Source: an uncultured Muribaculaceae bacterium (GTDB taxonomy: Bacteria > Bacteroidota > Bacteroidia > Bacteroidales > Muribaculaceae). From it: DNA of 60,604 nt. Made by a program: the position numbers and the translations under genes. The DNA lies in assembly GCA_947386115.1 (NCBI GenBank), contig CANDNO010000007.1:1-60604 (forward strand), given 5' to 3'. Shown here in pieces: positions 18,469-26,371 of the stretch (the stretch's first letter is position 1; every line of letters starts with the position of its first letter). Below the pieces are notes generated by a model that was not told where the DNA came from, made no database searches, and saw nothing but the letters and a program-made list of their open reading frames with translations.

Positions 18469-20190
18469 ATGAGCAACAGTCAACAGATAACGGGAGCTCA
18501 GGCTCTCATAAAATCGCTTATAGCCGAGGGAGTTGACCTCGTGTTTGGTTATCCCGGCGGAGCAATCATGCCTGTGTACGACGCCCTGTATGACTGCCAG
18601 GACGAGCTTAAACACGTGCTGGTGAGGCATGAGCAGGGTGCATCGCATGCTGCCGAGGGATATGCCCGGGTAACACGCCGCCCCGGTGTCGTAATCGTGA
18701 CCTCGGGCCCCGGTGCAACGAATATAATCACGGGCCTGTCGGATGCTTTGATGGATTCTACCCCCATGGTTGTGATAACCGGACAGGTAGCCTCGGGGAT
18801 GCTCGGCAGCGAGGCTTTTCAGGAAACCGATGTCGTAGCCATTACGTTGCCCATCACCAAGTGGGCATGCCAGATACGCCGACCCGAGGATATCCCGGCA
18901 ATGGTAGCGCGAGCTTTTTATATTGCCTCGACAGGTCGCCCCGGTCCTGTGGTTCTTGATGTTGCCAAGGATGCCCAGGTGGGAATGATGACATGGCGCG
19001 GTTATAAAAAGTGTGACTATATACGCAGCTACAATCCTTGTCCGGCATTGCCTGCTTCAAAGCTCGAAGCCGCAGCGGCCATTATCAACGAGGCCCGTCG
19101 CCCCATTATCATGGCCGGCCATGGCGTTTCGATAGCCGGTGCCGAAGATGCCCTGAAAGCTCTGGCCGAGAAGACCGGTTCGCCGGTGGCTGCGACTCTG
19201 CTTGGCCTGTCGGCCATGTCGAGCGATCACCCGCTGTATCGCGGCATGCTCGGCATGCATGGCAATGTTGCTCCCAACTATATGACCAACCGGGCCGACG
19301 TCATCATAGGCGTGGGCCTGCGCTTTGACGACCGCGTGGCCGGACTCGTGAGCGAATACGCTCCCAATGCACGGGTCATACACATCGACATCGACCCGAG
19401 CGAGGACAACAAGAATATAAAGACCGAGTGCTTCATCCACGGCGATGCACGCGAGGTGCTCGAGGCGCTCGTCCCCATGGTCGACGAGGCGCGGCATGAC
19501 GAGTGGCTCGCCGAGTTTGACCGCTGCGACGAGGTGGAGAAGAAGGTCGTTATAGACCCCGAAGTAAAACCCGGCAAGGGACTTCTCAAGATGGGCGAGG
19601 TGGTGAGCTGCGTGTCCAAGGCTTTCGGCGATAAAGCCATTGTGGTAACCGATGTGGGTCAGAACCAGATGTTTGCCGCCCGCTATAGCCGCTACACCGA
19701 GCCGCGCAGCATGGTGACATCGGGTGGCCTGGGCACGATGGGCTTCGGCCTGCCGGCAGCTATCGGTGCCAAGATGGGTGAGCCGGGCCGCGATGTCGTG
19801 CTGTTTGTGGGCGACGGAGGCCTGCAGATGACACTTCAGGAGCTTGGAACCATCATGCAATATGGCGTTAATGTAAAGATAGTGTTGCTCAACAACAACT
19901 TCCTTGGCAACGTGCGCCAGTGGCAGGCGATGTTCTTCAACAACCGCTTCTCTCAGACCCCCATGCTCAACCCCGACTTTGTGGCTATCGCCGCCGCCTA
20001 TGGCATCGATGGCGAGAACGTAGCCGGCCGCGATGAGCTCCCTGCTGCCATCGACCGTATGGTAAGCCACAAAGGCAGCTATATTATTAATGTCAATATC
20101 GATGCCACCGACATGATATTCCCCATGATAGCCCCGGGAAAAGCCGTCGATGACATTTTGATTGATTTGAACACCAAGTTTACCCTCTGA
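18469..20190 (+). CDS. ilvB: Acetolactate synthase, large subunit
   Basis: Thiamine diphosphate-dependent synthase that joins two pyruvates, or pyruvate and 2-oxobutyrate, at the first common step of branched-chain amino acid synthesis. The N-terminal pyrimidine-binding domain has the catalytic glutamate in VRHEQGASHAAEGYAR. A central FAD-binding domain follows, and the TPP motif GDGGLQMTLQELGT...LNNN lies in the C-terminal part. 573 residues is normal. The small subunit gene starts 4 bases after its stop. Confidence 0.96.
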   Translation: MSNSQQITGAQALIKSLIAEGVDLVFGYPGGAIMPVYDALYDCQDELKHVLVRHEQGASHAAEGYARVTRRPGVVIVTSGPGATNIITGLSDALMDSTPMVVITGQVASGMLGSEAFQETDVVAITLPITKWACQIRRPEDIPAMVARAFYIASTGRPGPVVLDVAKDAQVGMMTWRGYKKCDYIRSYNPCPALPASKLEAAAAIINEARRPIIMAGHGVSIAGAEDALKALAEKTGSPVAATLLGLSAMSSDHPLYRGMLGMHGNVAPNYMTNRADVIIGVGLRFDDRVAGLVSEYAPNARVIHIDIDPSEDNKNIKTECFIHGDAREVLEALVPMVDEARHDEWLAEFDRCDEVEKKVVIDPEVKPGKGLLKMGEVVSCVSKAFGDKAIVVTDVGQNQMFAARYSRYTEPRSMVTSGGLGTMGFGLPAAIGAKMGEPGRDVVLFVGDGGLQMTLQELGTIMQYGVNVKIVLLNNNFLGNVRQWQAMFFNNRFSQTPMLNPDFVAIAAAYGIDGENVAGRDELPAAIDRMVSHKGSYIINVNIDATDMIFPMIAPGKAVDDILIDLNTKFTL

Positions 20191-20194
20191 TTTT

Positions 20195-20743
20195 ATGAGC
20201 GACAATAAAGACAAACAGCTGTTTACTATGTCGGCGTTTGCCGAGAACGCCGTAGGTGTGCTCAATCAGGTAACCGCGATATACACCCGCCGCTGTATCA
20301 ACATCGAGAGCATCACCGCGAGCGCCTGCTCTATACCCGGTGTGAGCAAATTCACCATAACCTGCCACAGCGACCGCGACACTATGGACAAGGTCGTGAG
20401 GCAGATCGAGAAACGTATCGACGTTATCAAAGCTTTCCTGTATTGCGACGAGGATATCGTGTATCAGGAAGTGGCTCTATATAAAGTGCCTACCGAAAAG
20501 TTGCTCGAAGAAAAGCATCTCGAGTGGATCATACGCAAGCACTCGGCTCGCATACTCGAAATAACCCCCGTTTATACCGTAATAGAAAAAACAGGCCATC
20601 GTGACGAAACCGAATCGCTGTTCGAAGCGTTAAAACGATACGATATACGCCAGTTTGCACGCAGCGGCCGTGTCACCATTACCAAGGATCCCGTGGAATA
20701 TGTGACAGCCCTGCTTGCCGAGCGTGAAAAAGACCTGAAATGA
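20195..20743 (+). CDS. ilvN: Acetolactate synthase, small (regulatory) subunit
   Basis: Regulatory subunit with an N-terminal ACT domain (about 8-80: FTMSAFAENAVGVLNQVTAIYTRR), which in the family binds valine for feedback inhibition, and a C-terminal domain that activates the large subunit. 182 residues, typical. Its last bases overlap the thioesterase ATG by 4 (ATGA), so the two are translationally coupled. It could equally be named ilvH. Confidence 0.93.
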   Translation: MSDNKDKQLFTMSAFAENAVGVLNQVTAIYTRRCINIESITASACSIPGVSKFTITCHSDRDTMDKVVRQIEKRIDVIKAFLYCDEDIVYQEVALYKVPTEKLLEEKHLEWIIRKHSARILEITPVYTVIEKTGHRDETESLFEALKRYDIRQFARSGRVTITKDPVEYVTALLAEREKDLK

Positions 20744-21462
20744 ACGAAATTCTTCACACCCGTCACTATCTGAACGCAAGCGAGTGTAACGCCCAGCGCC
20801 GGATATCATTACCGTTGCTCGTACAGCGGCTCATAGAGATTGCCACCGACCATGCCACGCAGCTTGGCGTCGGTCCGGCCGACCTGCGCGTGAATTCACT
20901 CGCGTGGGTACTGTCACGACTCACCCTCGAGATGAAAGCCTTCCCGTCGATCAACAGCTATTATAGTCTCAACACGTGGGTAGAGTCGATAAACCGCCAC
21001 TTTACCGAGCGCTGTTTCAGCATTACCGATGGCGACGGCAATCCCCTCGGATATGCCCGCACGGTGTGGATAGCCATCGACCTCGAGAGCCGTCGCGGCG
21101 GCGACATGACCGACATTATGGCACATGCTCCCCTTGTAGCCGAGCCCTGTCCCATAGCTCGTGGAAGCAAGATACCCACGGTCACAGCCCCCGACCTCGT
21201 GAGGTCACACCGTTTCAGCTACTGCGACATCGATTTCAACCGTCATGTCAACTCGTGCCGATATATCGAGGCCTTGCTCAACGACCGTGACGTCGAGTTT
21301 TACGACTCGCATGCAATCACCCGCTTCGAGATAGCCTATATGGACGAGATACACTACAACGACCTCGTAGAGATACGCAGGTCGACCACGGGCAACTCAA
21401 GCACCTACGAGATAACCCGCGACGGCAATCCCGCAACACGCGCCCGCATCACCTACTCCTGA
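20740..21462 (+). CDS. Acyl-ACP thioesterase (FatA/FatB-like)
   Basis: Double hot-dog thioesterase that releases fatty acids from acyl carrier protein. The second hot-dog domain contains CDIDFNRHVNSCRYIEA, matching the plant FatA/FatB catalytic block with its D, N and H. 240 residues, no signal peptide, cytoplasmic. In Bacteroidota this gene is commonly found inside the ilv operon. The reason may be the shared 2-oxo acid supply for branched fatty acids, but that is inference. It overlaps ilvN by 4 bases. Confidence 0.9.
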   Translation: MNEILHTRHYLNASECNAQRRISLPLLVQRLIEIATDHATQLGVGPADLRVNSLAWVLSRLTLEMKAFPSINSYYSLNTWVESINRHFTERCFSITDGDGNPLGYARTVWIAIDLESRRGGDMTDIMAHAPLVAEPCPIARGSKIPTVTAPDLVRSHRFSYCDIDFNRHVNSCRYIEALLNDRDVEFYDSHAITRFEIAYMDEIHYNDLVEIRRSTTGNSSTYEITRDGNPATRARITYS

Positions 21463-21467
21463 CGACA

Positions 21468-22151
21468 ATGAAATCATTATTACTTATTATTTTTGCAATA
21501 GCTTCTTTTTCGCCTGCCATTGCTCAAGAGGATTTGTTTTATGAGGATTTTTCTGGAGTTCTCGTCGGTTCTCCTTATAAATTGCAGATAGGTGGATATG
21601 ACTTAAATGATTTTACTCGAGATAAAGGGTGGGAAACGGATTTATCAATAGCATTTGCATCAGGATATTGTGTATTGTATCCTGTTGATACTGGCGTGCT
21701 TACTACTCCTGTTGTTGATTTATCGGGCAATAGTGGTAATTTTAATTTAATTATCACTGCAGCAACGGGTAGTTTTGGGGTATTCACTGTGTCAAAGAAT
21801 ACGATGTATGCTGAGCTTATTGATAATGACGGTATAGTTGAAAGGTCAAAGGCTGTTACTTTTGAATCTAATGAATTTGTGGACTATACGTTTTTATTTT
21901 CAAAAGGTTCCGTTAACTCTCGATTAAGAATTGTATATAATCTGAATTACGATAATAATATATTGTTTATTGATAAGATAAGAATTGGACAATATAATAA
22001 CTCAGGTATTGTGCATCCGGTAATCGGAAGTGATGCCGGCGCGCCGGTCGAGTGGTTTGACTTGCAGGGGCGCAGGGTTGACAATCCGTCGCGCTCGGGG
22101 CTGTATATATGCAGGCAAGGTAGCGTTGTTGAAAAAATTATCGTAAAATAA
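21468..22151 (+). CDS. Secreted protein with C-terminal sorting-like tail, compositional chimera
   Basis: A 227-residue protein with a Sec signal (MKSLLLIIFAIASFSPAIAQ). The body (about 22-185) looks like a beta-rich, jellyroll-type extracellular domain (EDFSG, GWETD, VVDLSGNSGNFNL) of unknown function. The tail from about residue 195 (EWFDLQGRRV..SGLYI) resembles the short C-terminal tails found on many secreted Bacteroidales proteins. Bases 21468-22025 are strikingly AT-rich, whereas 22030-22130 switches to the GC-rich style of the genome. This suggests an acquired domain joined to a resident tail. It sits between the thioesterase and ilvC, an unexpected place. Confidence 0.82.
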   Translation: MKSLLLIIFAIASFSPAIAQEDLFYEDFSGVLVGSPYKLQIGGYDLNDFTRDKGWETDLSIAFASGYCVLYPVDTGVLTTPVVDLSGNSGNFNLIITAATGSFGVFTVSKNTMYAELIDNDGIVERSKAVTFESNEFVDYTFLFSKGSVNSRLRIVYNLNYDNNILFIDKIRIGQYNNSGIVHPVIGSDAGAPVEWFDLQGRRVDNPSRSGLYICRQGSVVEKIIVK

Positions 22152-22195
22152 TGCTGTTTTGTGATAGATTATTACAGTTTTTCGATAATATGTTG

Positions 22196-22203
22196 TAAAT
22201 TTG
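22196..22203 (+). promoter_or_regulatory. -7 promoter box for ilvC
   Basis: TAAATTTG fits TAnnTTTG, 36 bases before the ilvC ATG. No exact -33 TTTG at the right distance. It suggests that ilvC can be transcribed independently of the upstream operon. Confidence 0.5.
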
Positions 22204-22239
22204 TAGCTCCAATAGGAATTAATACTTAATAATCGAAAT

Positions 22240-23283
22240 ATGGCAAAAATGAATTTCGGCGGTGTTGAAGAAACCGTCATCACGCGTGAGGAATTTCCCT
22301 TGGAGAAAGCTCGCGAAGTATTGAAAGATGAGACAATCGCTGTCATAGGCTATGGCGTGCAAGGCCCCGGCCAGAGCATGAACCTGCGCGACAACGGTTT
22401 CAATGTTATAGTAGGCCAGCGCCCCGGCGCTACATACGACAAGGCCGTGGCCGACGGCTGGATTCCCGGCGAGACACTCTTCGGTATCGAGGAGGCTTGC
22501 GAGAAAGCCACGATCGTAATGTGTCTGCTGAGCGATGCCGCCGTAATGTCGGTATGGCCCCGCATCAAGCAGTATCTCACTGCCGGCAAGGCTTTGTATT
22601 TCTCTCACGGTTTTGCAATTACATGGAACGACCGCACGGGCGTAGTTCCCCCCGCCGATATCGATGTTATCATGGTAGCACCGAAGGGGTCGGGCACATC
22701 GTTGCGCACGATGTTCCTCGAGGGCCGCGGCCTCAACTCATCTTTTGCCATCTACCAGGATGTTACGGGCCGTGCCGTTGACCGCACAATCGCCCTTGGC
22801 ATAGGCATCGGCTCGGGCTATCTGTTCGAGACAACCTTCCAGCGCGAGGCCACAAGCGACCTTACCGGCGAGCGTGGCTCTCTTATGGGCGCAATCCAAG
22901 GCTTGCTCCTTGCTCAGTATGAGGTTCTCCGCGAGAACGGACATACACCCTCCGAGGCTTTCAACGAGACTGTCGAGGAGCTCACTCAGTCGCTCATGCC
23001 GCTCTTTGCCGAGCGCGGTATGGACTGGATGTATGCCAACTGTTCGACCACAGCCCAGCGCGGCGCTCTCGACTGGATGGGCCCGTTCCACGACGCCATC
23101 AAGCCCGTGGTAGAGCGTTTGTATGCCAGCGTTAAAGCCGGCAACGAAGCTCAGATCTCGATCGACAGCAACTCGCAGCCCGGTTATCGCGACAAGCTCA
23201 ACGAGGAGTTGCGCCAGCTACGCGAAAGCGAGATGTGGCAGACCGCCAAGACTGTGCGCCAGCTCCGCCCCGAAAACAACTGA
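22240..23283 (+). CDS. ilvC: Ketol-acid reductoisomerase
   Basis: NADPH-dependent enzyme that isomerises and reduces acetolactate or acetohydroxybutyrate, the second step of valine and isoleucine synthesis. The Rossmann motif GYGVQGPGQSMNLRDNG is near residue 37, with the cofactor-specifying loop GQRPG. The knotted C-terminal domain contains the metal ligands (DLTGERGSLMGA and the E of ESLFEAL-type helices seen here as EAFNETVEE). 347 residues, class I-like size. Ends the ilv locus ahead of a strong terminator. Confidence 0.95.
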   Translation: MAKMNFGGVEETVITREEFPLEKAREVLKDETIAVIGYGVQGPGQSMNLRDNGFNVIVGQRPGATYDKAVADGWIPGETLFGIEEACEKATIVMCLLSDAAVMSVWPRIKQYLTAGKALYFSHGFAITWNDRTGVVPPADIDVIMVAPKGSGTSLRTMFLEGRGLNSSFAIYQDVTGRAVDRTIALGIGIGSGYLFETTFQREATSDLTGERGSLMGAIQGLLLAQYEVLRENGHTPSEAFNETVEELTQSLMPLFAERGMDWMYANCSTTAQRGALDWMGPFHDAIKPVVERLYASVKAGNEAQISIDSNSQPGYRDKLNEELRQLRESEMWQTAKTVRQLRPENN

Positions 23284-23294
23284 ATCCAACCTTA

Positions 23295-23338
23295 ATATCA
23301 AAGAAAAAGCGCCCCGCGGGGCGCTTTTTCTTTGATAT
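23295..23338. terminator. Bidirectional terminator, perfect 44-base palindrome
   Basis: Every base of 23295-23338 pairs with its mirror: AAGAAAAAGCGCCCCG and its complement around a CG centre. The T-rich arms give a U run on either strand. It separates the convergent ilvC and PepSY-like genes. Confidence 0.9.
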
Positions 23339-23377
23339 GTCGTCACTACAAGCTTATAAATCATAAAGGCCTACGGT

Positions 23378-23887
23378 TTATAGCTGTGTGTCGGGCGTGA
23401 TTGTTATGTCCTGAGTGGTGGTTTTGATGAGTGTGCCGTCGGGGGCATAGTAGAGGTAAGTGTCGGCTCCGCCGCTCATGGGCTCTACTTCAATGAGATA
23501 GAAAGTGCGGTCGGTACGCTCGAACATTGATACATCCTCTATGGTGTGGTTTGTTCCATAGGGGCCCTTAGCAAGCGCCTCGTTTACCACAGCGGGGATA
23601 AAGAACAGATTGTGACCGTAGTCGACTTCGGTCATAGCCCACTGAGCCTCGGGGCCGAACCATACATCATATTCTTCCTGAGGTTTCTGGAACTCGGCAA
23701 TATAATACTTGGGAGTCTTCTCCCATTTAACATTCACGGCCTCGGGATACTTGGCCTTGAGGGCATCTTGATAAGCCTCGGGTACATCATTGCGGTTCAC
23801 ATCCTTGTCGTCGTCATCGTTACTGCACGACGAGAATCCTACCATTGTTGCCAAGGCCAGAGCGAAAAAAAGAAAGCGTGTTTTCAT
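23378..23887 (-). CDS. PepSY-like domain lipoprotein
   Basis: A 169-residue lipoprotein with lipobox GFSSC (cysteine 21) followed by an acidic linker (SNDDDDKD). The rest matches the PepSY-like putative beta-lactamase-inhibitor-type fold common in Bacteroidota (pattern VPEAYQDALKAKYPEAVNVKWEK, then YIAEF and WFGPEAQWAMTEVDY). It is probably exposed in the periplasm or on the outer membrane. Function is unknown; such genes often sit near two-component systems, but none is present here. Confidence 0.83.
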   Translation of the reverse strand: MKTRFLFFALALATMVGFSSCSNDDDDKDVNRNDVPEAYQDALKAKYPEAVNVKWEKTPKYYIAEFQKPQEEYDVWFGPEAQWAMTEVDYGHNLFFIPAVVNEALAKGPYGTNHTIEDVSMFERTDRTFYLIEVEPMSGGADTYLYYAPDGTLIKTTTQDITITPDTQL

Positions 23888-23939
23888 AATATAAAATAGT
23901 ATAAATTAATCATCTTACGGTATAACGGATTGGACGGAG

Positions 23940-23970
23940 CAAAAGTTCATTCGTGGCCTCGGCGTGCAAA
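23940..23970 (-). promoter_or_regulatory. Possible promoter of the PepSY-like gene
   Basis: The minus strand has TTTG (23967-23970), 19 bases, then AACTTTTG (23940-23947), one base off the -7 consensus. Confidence 0.4.
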
Positions 23971-24071
23971 TTGAAAAAGATAGCAAACAGGGCTTTCTCA
24001 TAAAAATGAAAAAAAGTGGGGTGGGGAGGTGAAAAATGTGGTGGAATAGGTTGTGTGTGAAAAAATTTTGT

Positions 24072-24079
24072 TACTTTTG
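24072..24079 (+). promoter_or_regulatory. -7 promoter box for the coiled-coil/zapA operon
   Basis: TACTTTTG fits TAnnTTTG, 17 bases before the ATG at 24097. The -33 element is degenerate. Confidence 0.5.
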
Positions 24080-24096
24080 TAGAAAATTGGACAGAG

Positions 24097-24390
24097 ATGG
24101 CTGCCGATCTACAGCAATTAGTACAATCACTCAAAAGCAAGCATCAAGAGCTCGCCGAGCGTTATCACGAGGCTATAAGCCAGCGTGACAGCGCGATGAA
24201 ACGGGCGGCCGACCTTGAGTACACGGTTCGAGAGCAGCAGCGTGATATCGAGCGACTGAGCCAGCAGGTTGAATTCCTGACTGTTGTGTCGACTGCGATG
24301 CCCGACCGTGACGATGTTGAGAAGAGTCGAGCCATGCTATCCGGTTTAGTGCGGGAGATCGATAAATGCATCAACGATTTAACCGACTGA
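24097..24390 (+). CDS. Small coiled-coil protein upstream of zapA
   Basis: A 97-residue protein that is almost entirely coiled coil (about 5-68), rich in Q, E, R and L. It lies directly before zapA with a 4-base gap. Position and build recall ZapB-like partners of the cytokinetic ring, but sequence identity to ZapB is not evident. Cytoplasmic, no signal peptide. Confidence 0.75.
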   Translation: MAADLQQLVQSLKSKHQELAERYHEAISQRDSAMKRAADLEYTVREQQRDIERLSQQVEFLTVVSTAMPDRDDVEKSRAMLSGLVREIDKCINDLTD

Positions 24391-24394
24391 TGCA

Positions 24395-24676
24395 ATGAAA
24401 GATAAACTGAACATAACGATAAGAATAGCCAATCAGCCTCCGATACCGCTGACGATAAATCGCGACGAGGAGGAAATTATACGACAGGCCGAGTATAACG
24501 TCAACCGGTTGTGGAACAACTGGAGCGAACGATTTAATACCAGCCCCGGAGCCTTGCTCGCAATGGTGGCATTCCAGTTTGCCAAGCTGCATGCCACCCA
24601 GAGTGCCGAACAGGCTCGTACGGTCGATACCTTAAAAGAGCTCGATGCCGAGCTGGATCGACTATTGGAACGTTAG
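24395..24676 (+). CDS. zapA: Cell division protein ZapA
   Basis: A 93-residue ZapA-family protein that bundles FtsZ filaments at the division site. The N-terminal globular part (LNITIRIANQPPIPLTINRDEEEIIRQAEYNVN) and the C-terminal coiled coil (about 55-93) fit the family. It is followed by the candidate 6S-like RNA and RNase Y, an arrangement I recall from other Bacteroidales. Confidence 0.88.
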   Translation: MKDKLNITIRIANQPPIPLTINRDEEEIIRQAEYNVNRLWNNWSERFNTSPGALLAMVAFQFAKLHATQSAEQARTVDTLKELDAELDRLLER

Positions 24677-24808
24677 TACAGTACCTCTGCGGGAGTATCG
24701 GAGCAAGAGTGCGACGGCGCTTGCAGAACAGCAATATTGAGAATCAACAGTAATAACCTGCACTGTTTCCCGGCCATACATGGGCCCTCGGGACGGTGCA
24801 TATTTTTT
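24677..24808 (+). ncRNA. ssrS: Candidate 6S-like regulatory RNA between zapA and rny
   Basis: The 148-base gap between zapA and the rny ATG is GC-rich, unlike other spacers here. It folds into a stem GCAAG/CTTGC (24703-24725) and a strong 3' hairpin: TGCAC 24759-24763 with GTGCA 24796-24800, TCCCG 24768-24772 with CGGGA 24789-24793. A T run follows at 24803-24809. 6S RNA lies next to zapA in many bacteria. The 5' end is not determinable, and the covariance model was not run. Confidence 0.5.
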
Positions 24809-24824
24809 TAATATACAATATATA

Positions 24825-26369
24825 ATGGATAATATCGTAACAGTAGTAATCGTGGGCGTTGCCTGTTTGATTGTAGGAGCGGTTGTGATGCTGCTCGTGC
24901 AGAAATCAATGGCACGCAGCCGCGCCAAGTTGATACTTGAGGAGGCCGCTCGTGATGCCGAGACCCTCAAGAAGGAAAAACTCATGGAAGCCCGTGAGGA
25001 AGAGTTGAAAATCAAGAACGAGGCTGAGCGTCAGGCCAATCAGCGCCTTTCTAAGGTGCAGTCGGTCGAGGCTAAACTCAAGCAGCGCGAGCTTCAGCTC
25101 AACCAGCAGCAGAGTGAGAATCAGCGCACACGCAATGAACTCGAGACAACCCGCACCAACCTTGAGGCACAGCAGACGATGCTCGACGCCAAGAAAGAGG
25201 AGGTTGACCGCCTGAAGCGTAGCGCACAGGACACCCTCGAGCATATCTCGGGCCTTTCATCGGAGGAAGCCAAGGAGAAGCTTATCGAGTCGCTCAAAGA
25301 CGAGGCCAAGACAGCTGCAGCAAGCTATATCAACGACATCATGGACGAGGCCAAGATGACCGCCAACAAGGAGGCCAAACGCATCGTCGTACAGTCGATA
25401 CAGCGTGTCGCCACCGAGACCGCCATCGAGAATTCGGTTACAGTATTCCATATCGACTCTGACGAGATCAAGGGCCGCATCATTGGTCGCGAGGGCCGTA
25501 ACATCCGCGCTCTCGAGGCAGCTACCGGCATTGAGATTATCGTCGACGATACCCCCGAGGCCATCGTGCTGTCGGGCTTCGACCCCGTGCGTCGTGAGAT
25601 TGCCCGCCTCGCACTCCACCAGCTTGTTGCCGACGGCCGCATCCACCCCGCACGCATCGAGGAGGTTGTGAACAAAGTGCGTAAACAGATCGAGGAAGAG
25701 ATTGTCGAGACCGGCAAGCGCACCGCTATCGACCTCGGCATCCACGGCCTGCACCCCGACCTCATACGTCTCATCGGTAAGATGAAATATCGCTCGAGCT
25801 ATGGCCAGAACCTCCTGCAGCACGCTCGCGAGACTGCCAATCTCTGCGCCATCATGGCATCGGAGCTCGGTCTCAATCCCAAGAAAGCACGTCGCGCCGG
25901 CCTCCTTCACGATATAGGCAAAGTGCCCGACGAGGAACCCGAACTGCCACACGCACTCCTGGGCATGAAACTTGCCGAGAAATACAAGGAGAAACCCGAA
26001 ATATGCAATGCTATCGGAGCTCACCACGACGAGATCGAGCAGACAACGCTGCTTGCACCCATCGTGCAGGTGTGCGACGCCATCTCCGGCGCACGTCCCG
26101 GCGCCCGCCGCGAGATTGTCGAGGCCTATATCAAGCGCCTTAACGATCTCGAGCAGTTGGCTCTGTCATATCCCGGTGTCATCAAGACCTATGCCATCCA
26201 GGCCGGCCGTGAGCTGCGCGTGATTGTCGGTGCCGACAAGATCGACGATGTAGAGACCGAGAGCCTGTCGGCCGAGATAGCACGTCGCATCCAGGACGAG
26301 ATGACCTATCCCGGACAGGTGAAGATTACCGTTATACGTGAGACCCGCGCCGTCAGCTTCGCTAAGTAA
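24825..26369 (+). CDS. rny: Ribonuclease Y
   Basis: Membrane-anchored endoribonuclease that starts mRNA decay. One N-terminal membrane helix (about 5-25), a long coiled coil (about 30-195), a KH RNA-binding domain ([17 protein letters not shown]) and an HD metal domain ([13 protein letters not shown]) follow in the family order. The ATG at 24825 ([10 protein letters not shown]) is preferred over 24780, which lies inside the RNA hairpin; this gives 514 residues, the usual length. The ricT homologue begins 2 bases after its stop, so the two are co-expressed. Confidence 0.95.
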   Translation: MDNIVTVVIVGVACLIVGAVVMLLVQKSMARSRAKLILEEAARDAETLKKEKLMEAREEELKIKNEAERQANQRLSKVQSVEAKLKQRELQLNQQQSENQRTRNELETTRTNLEAQQTMLDAKKEEVDRLKRSAQDTLEHISGLSSEEAKEKLIESLKDEAKTAAASYINDIMDEAKMTANKEAKRIVVQSIQRVATETAIENSVTVFHIDSDEIKGRIIGREGRNIRALEAATGIEIIVDDTPEAIVLSGFDPVRREIARLALHQLVADGRIHPARIEEVVNKVRKQIEEEIVETGKRTAIDLGIHGLHPDLIRLIGKMKYRSSYGQNLLQHARETANLCAIMASELGLNPKKARRAGLLHDIGKVPDEEPELPHALLGMKLAEKYKEKPEICNAIGAHHDEIEQTTLLAPIVQVCDAISGARPGARREIVEAYIKRLNDLEQLALSYPGVIKTYAIQAGRELRVIVGADKIDDVETESLSAEIARRIQDEMTYPGQVKITVIRETRAVSFAK

Positions 26370-26371
26370 TC

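Noticed and set aside
19057..20265. 402-codon frame antisense to ilvB
   Set aside because: Histidine- and valine-rich translation typical of the complementary strand; ilvB is certain.
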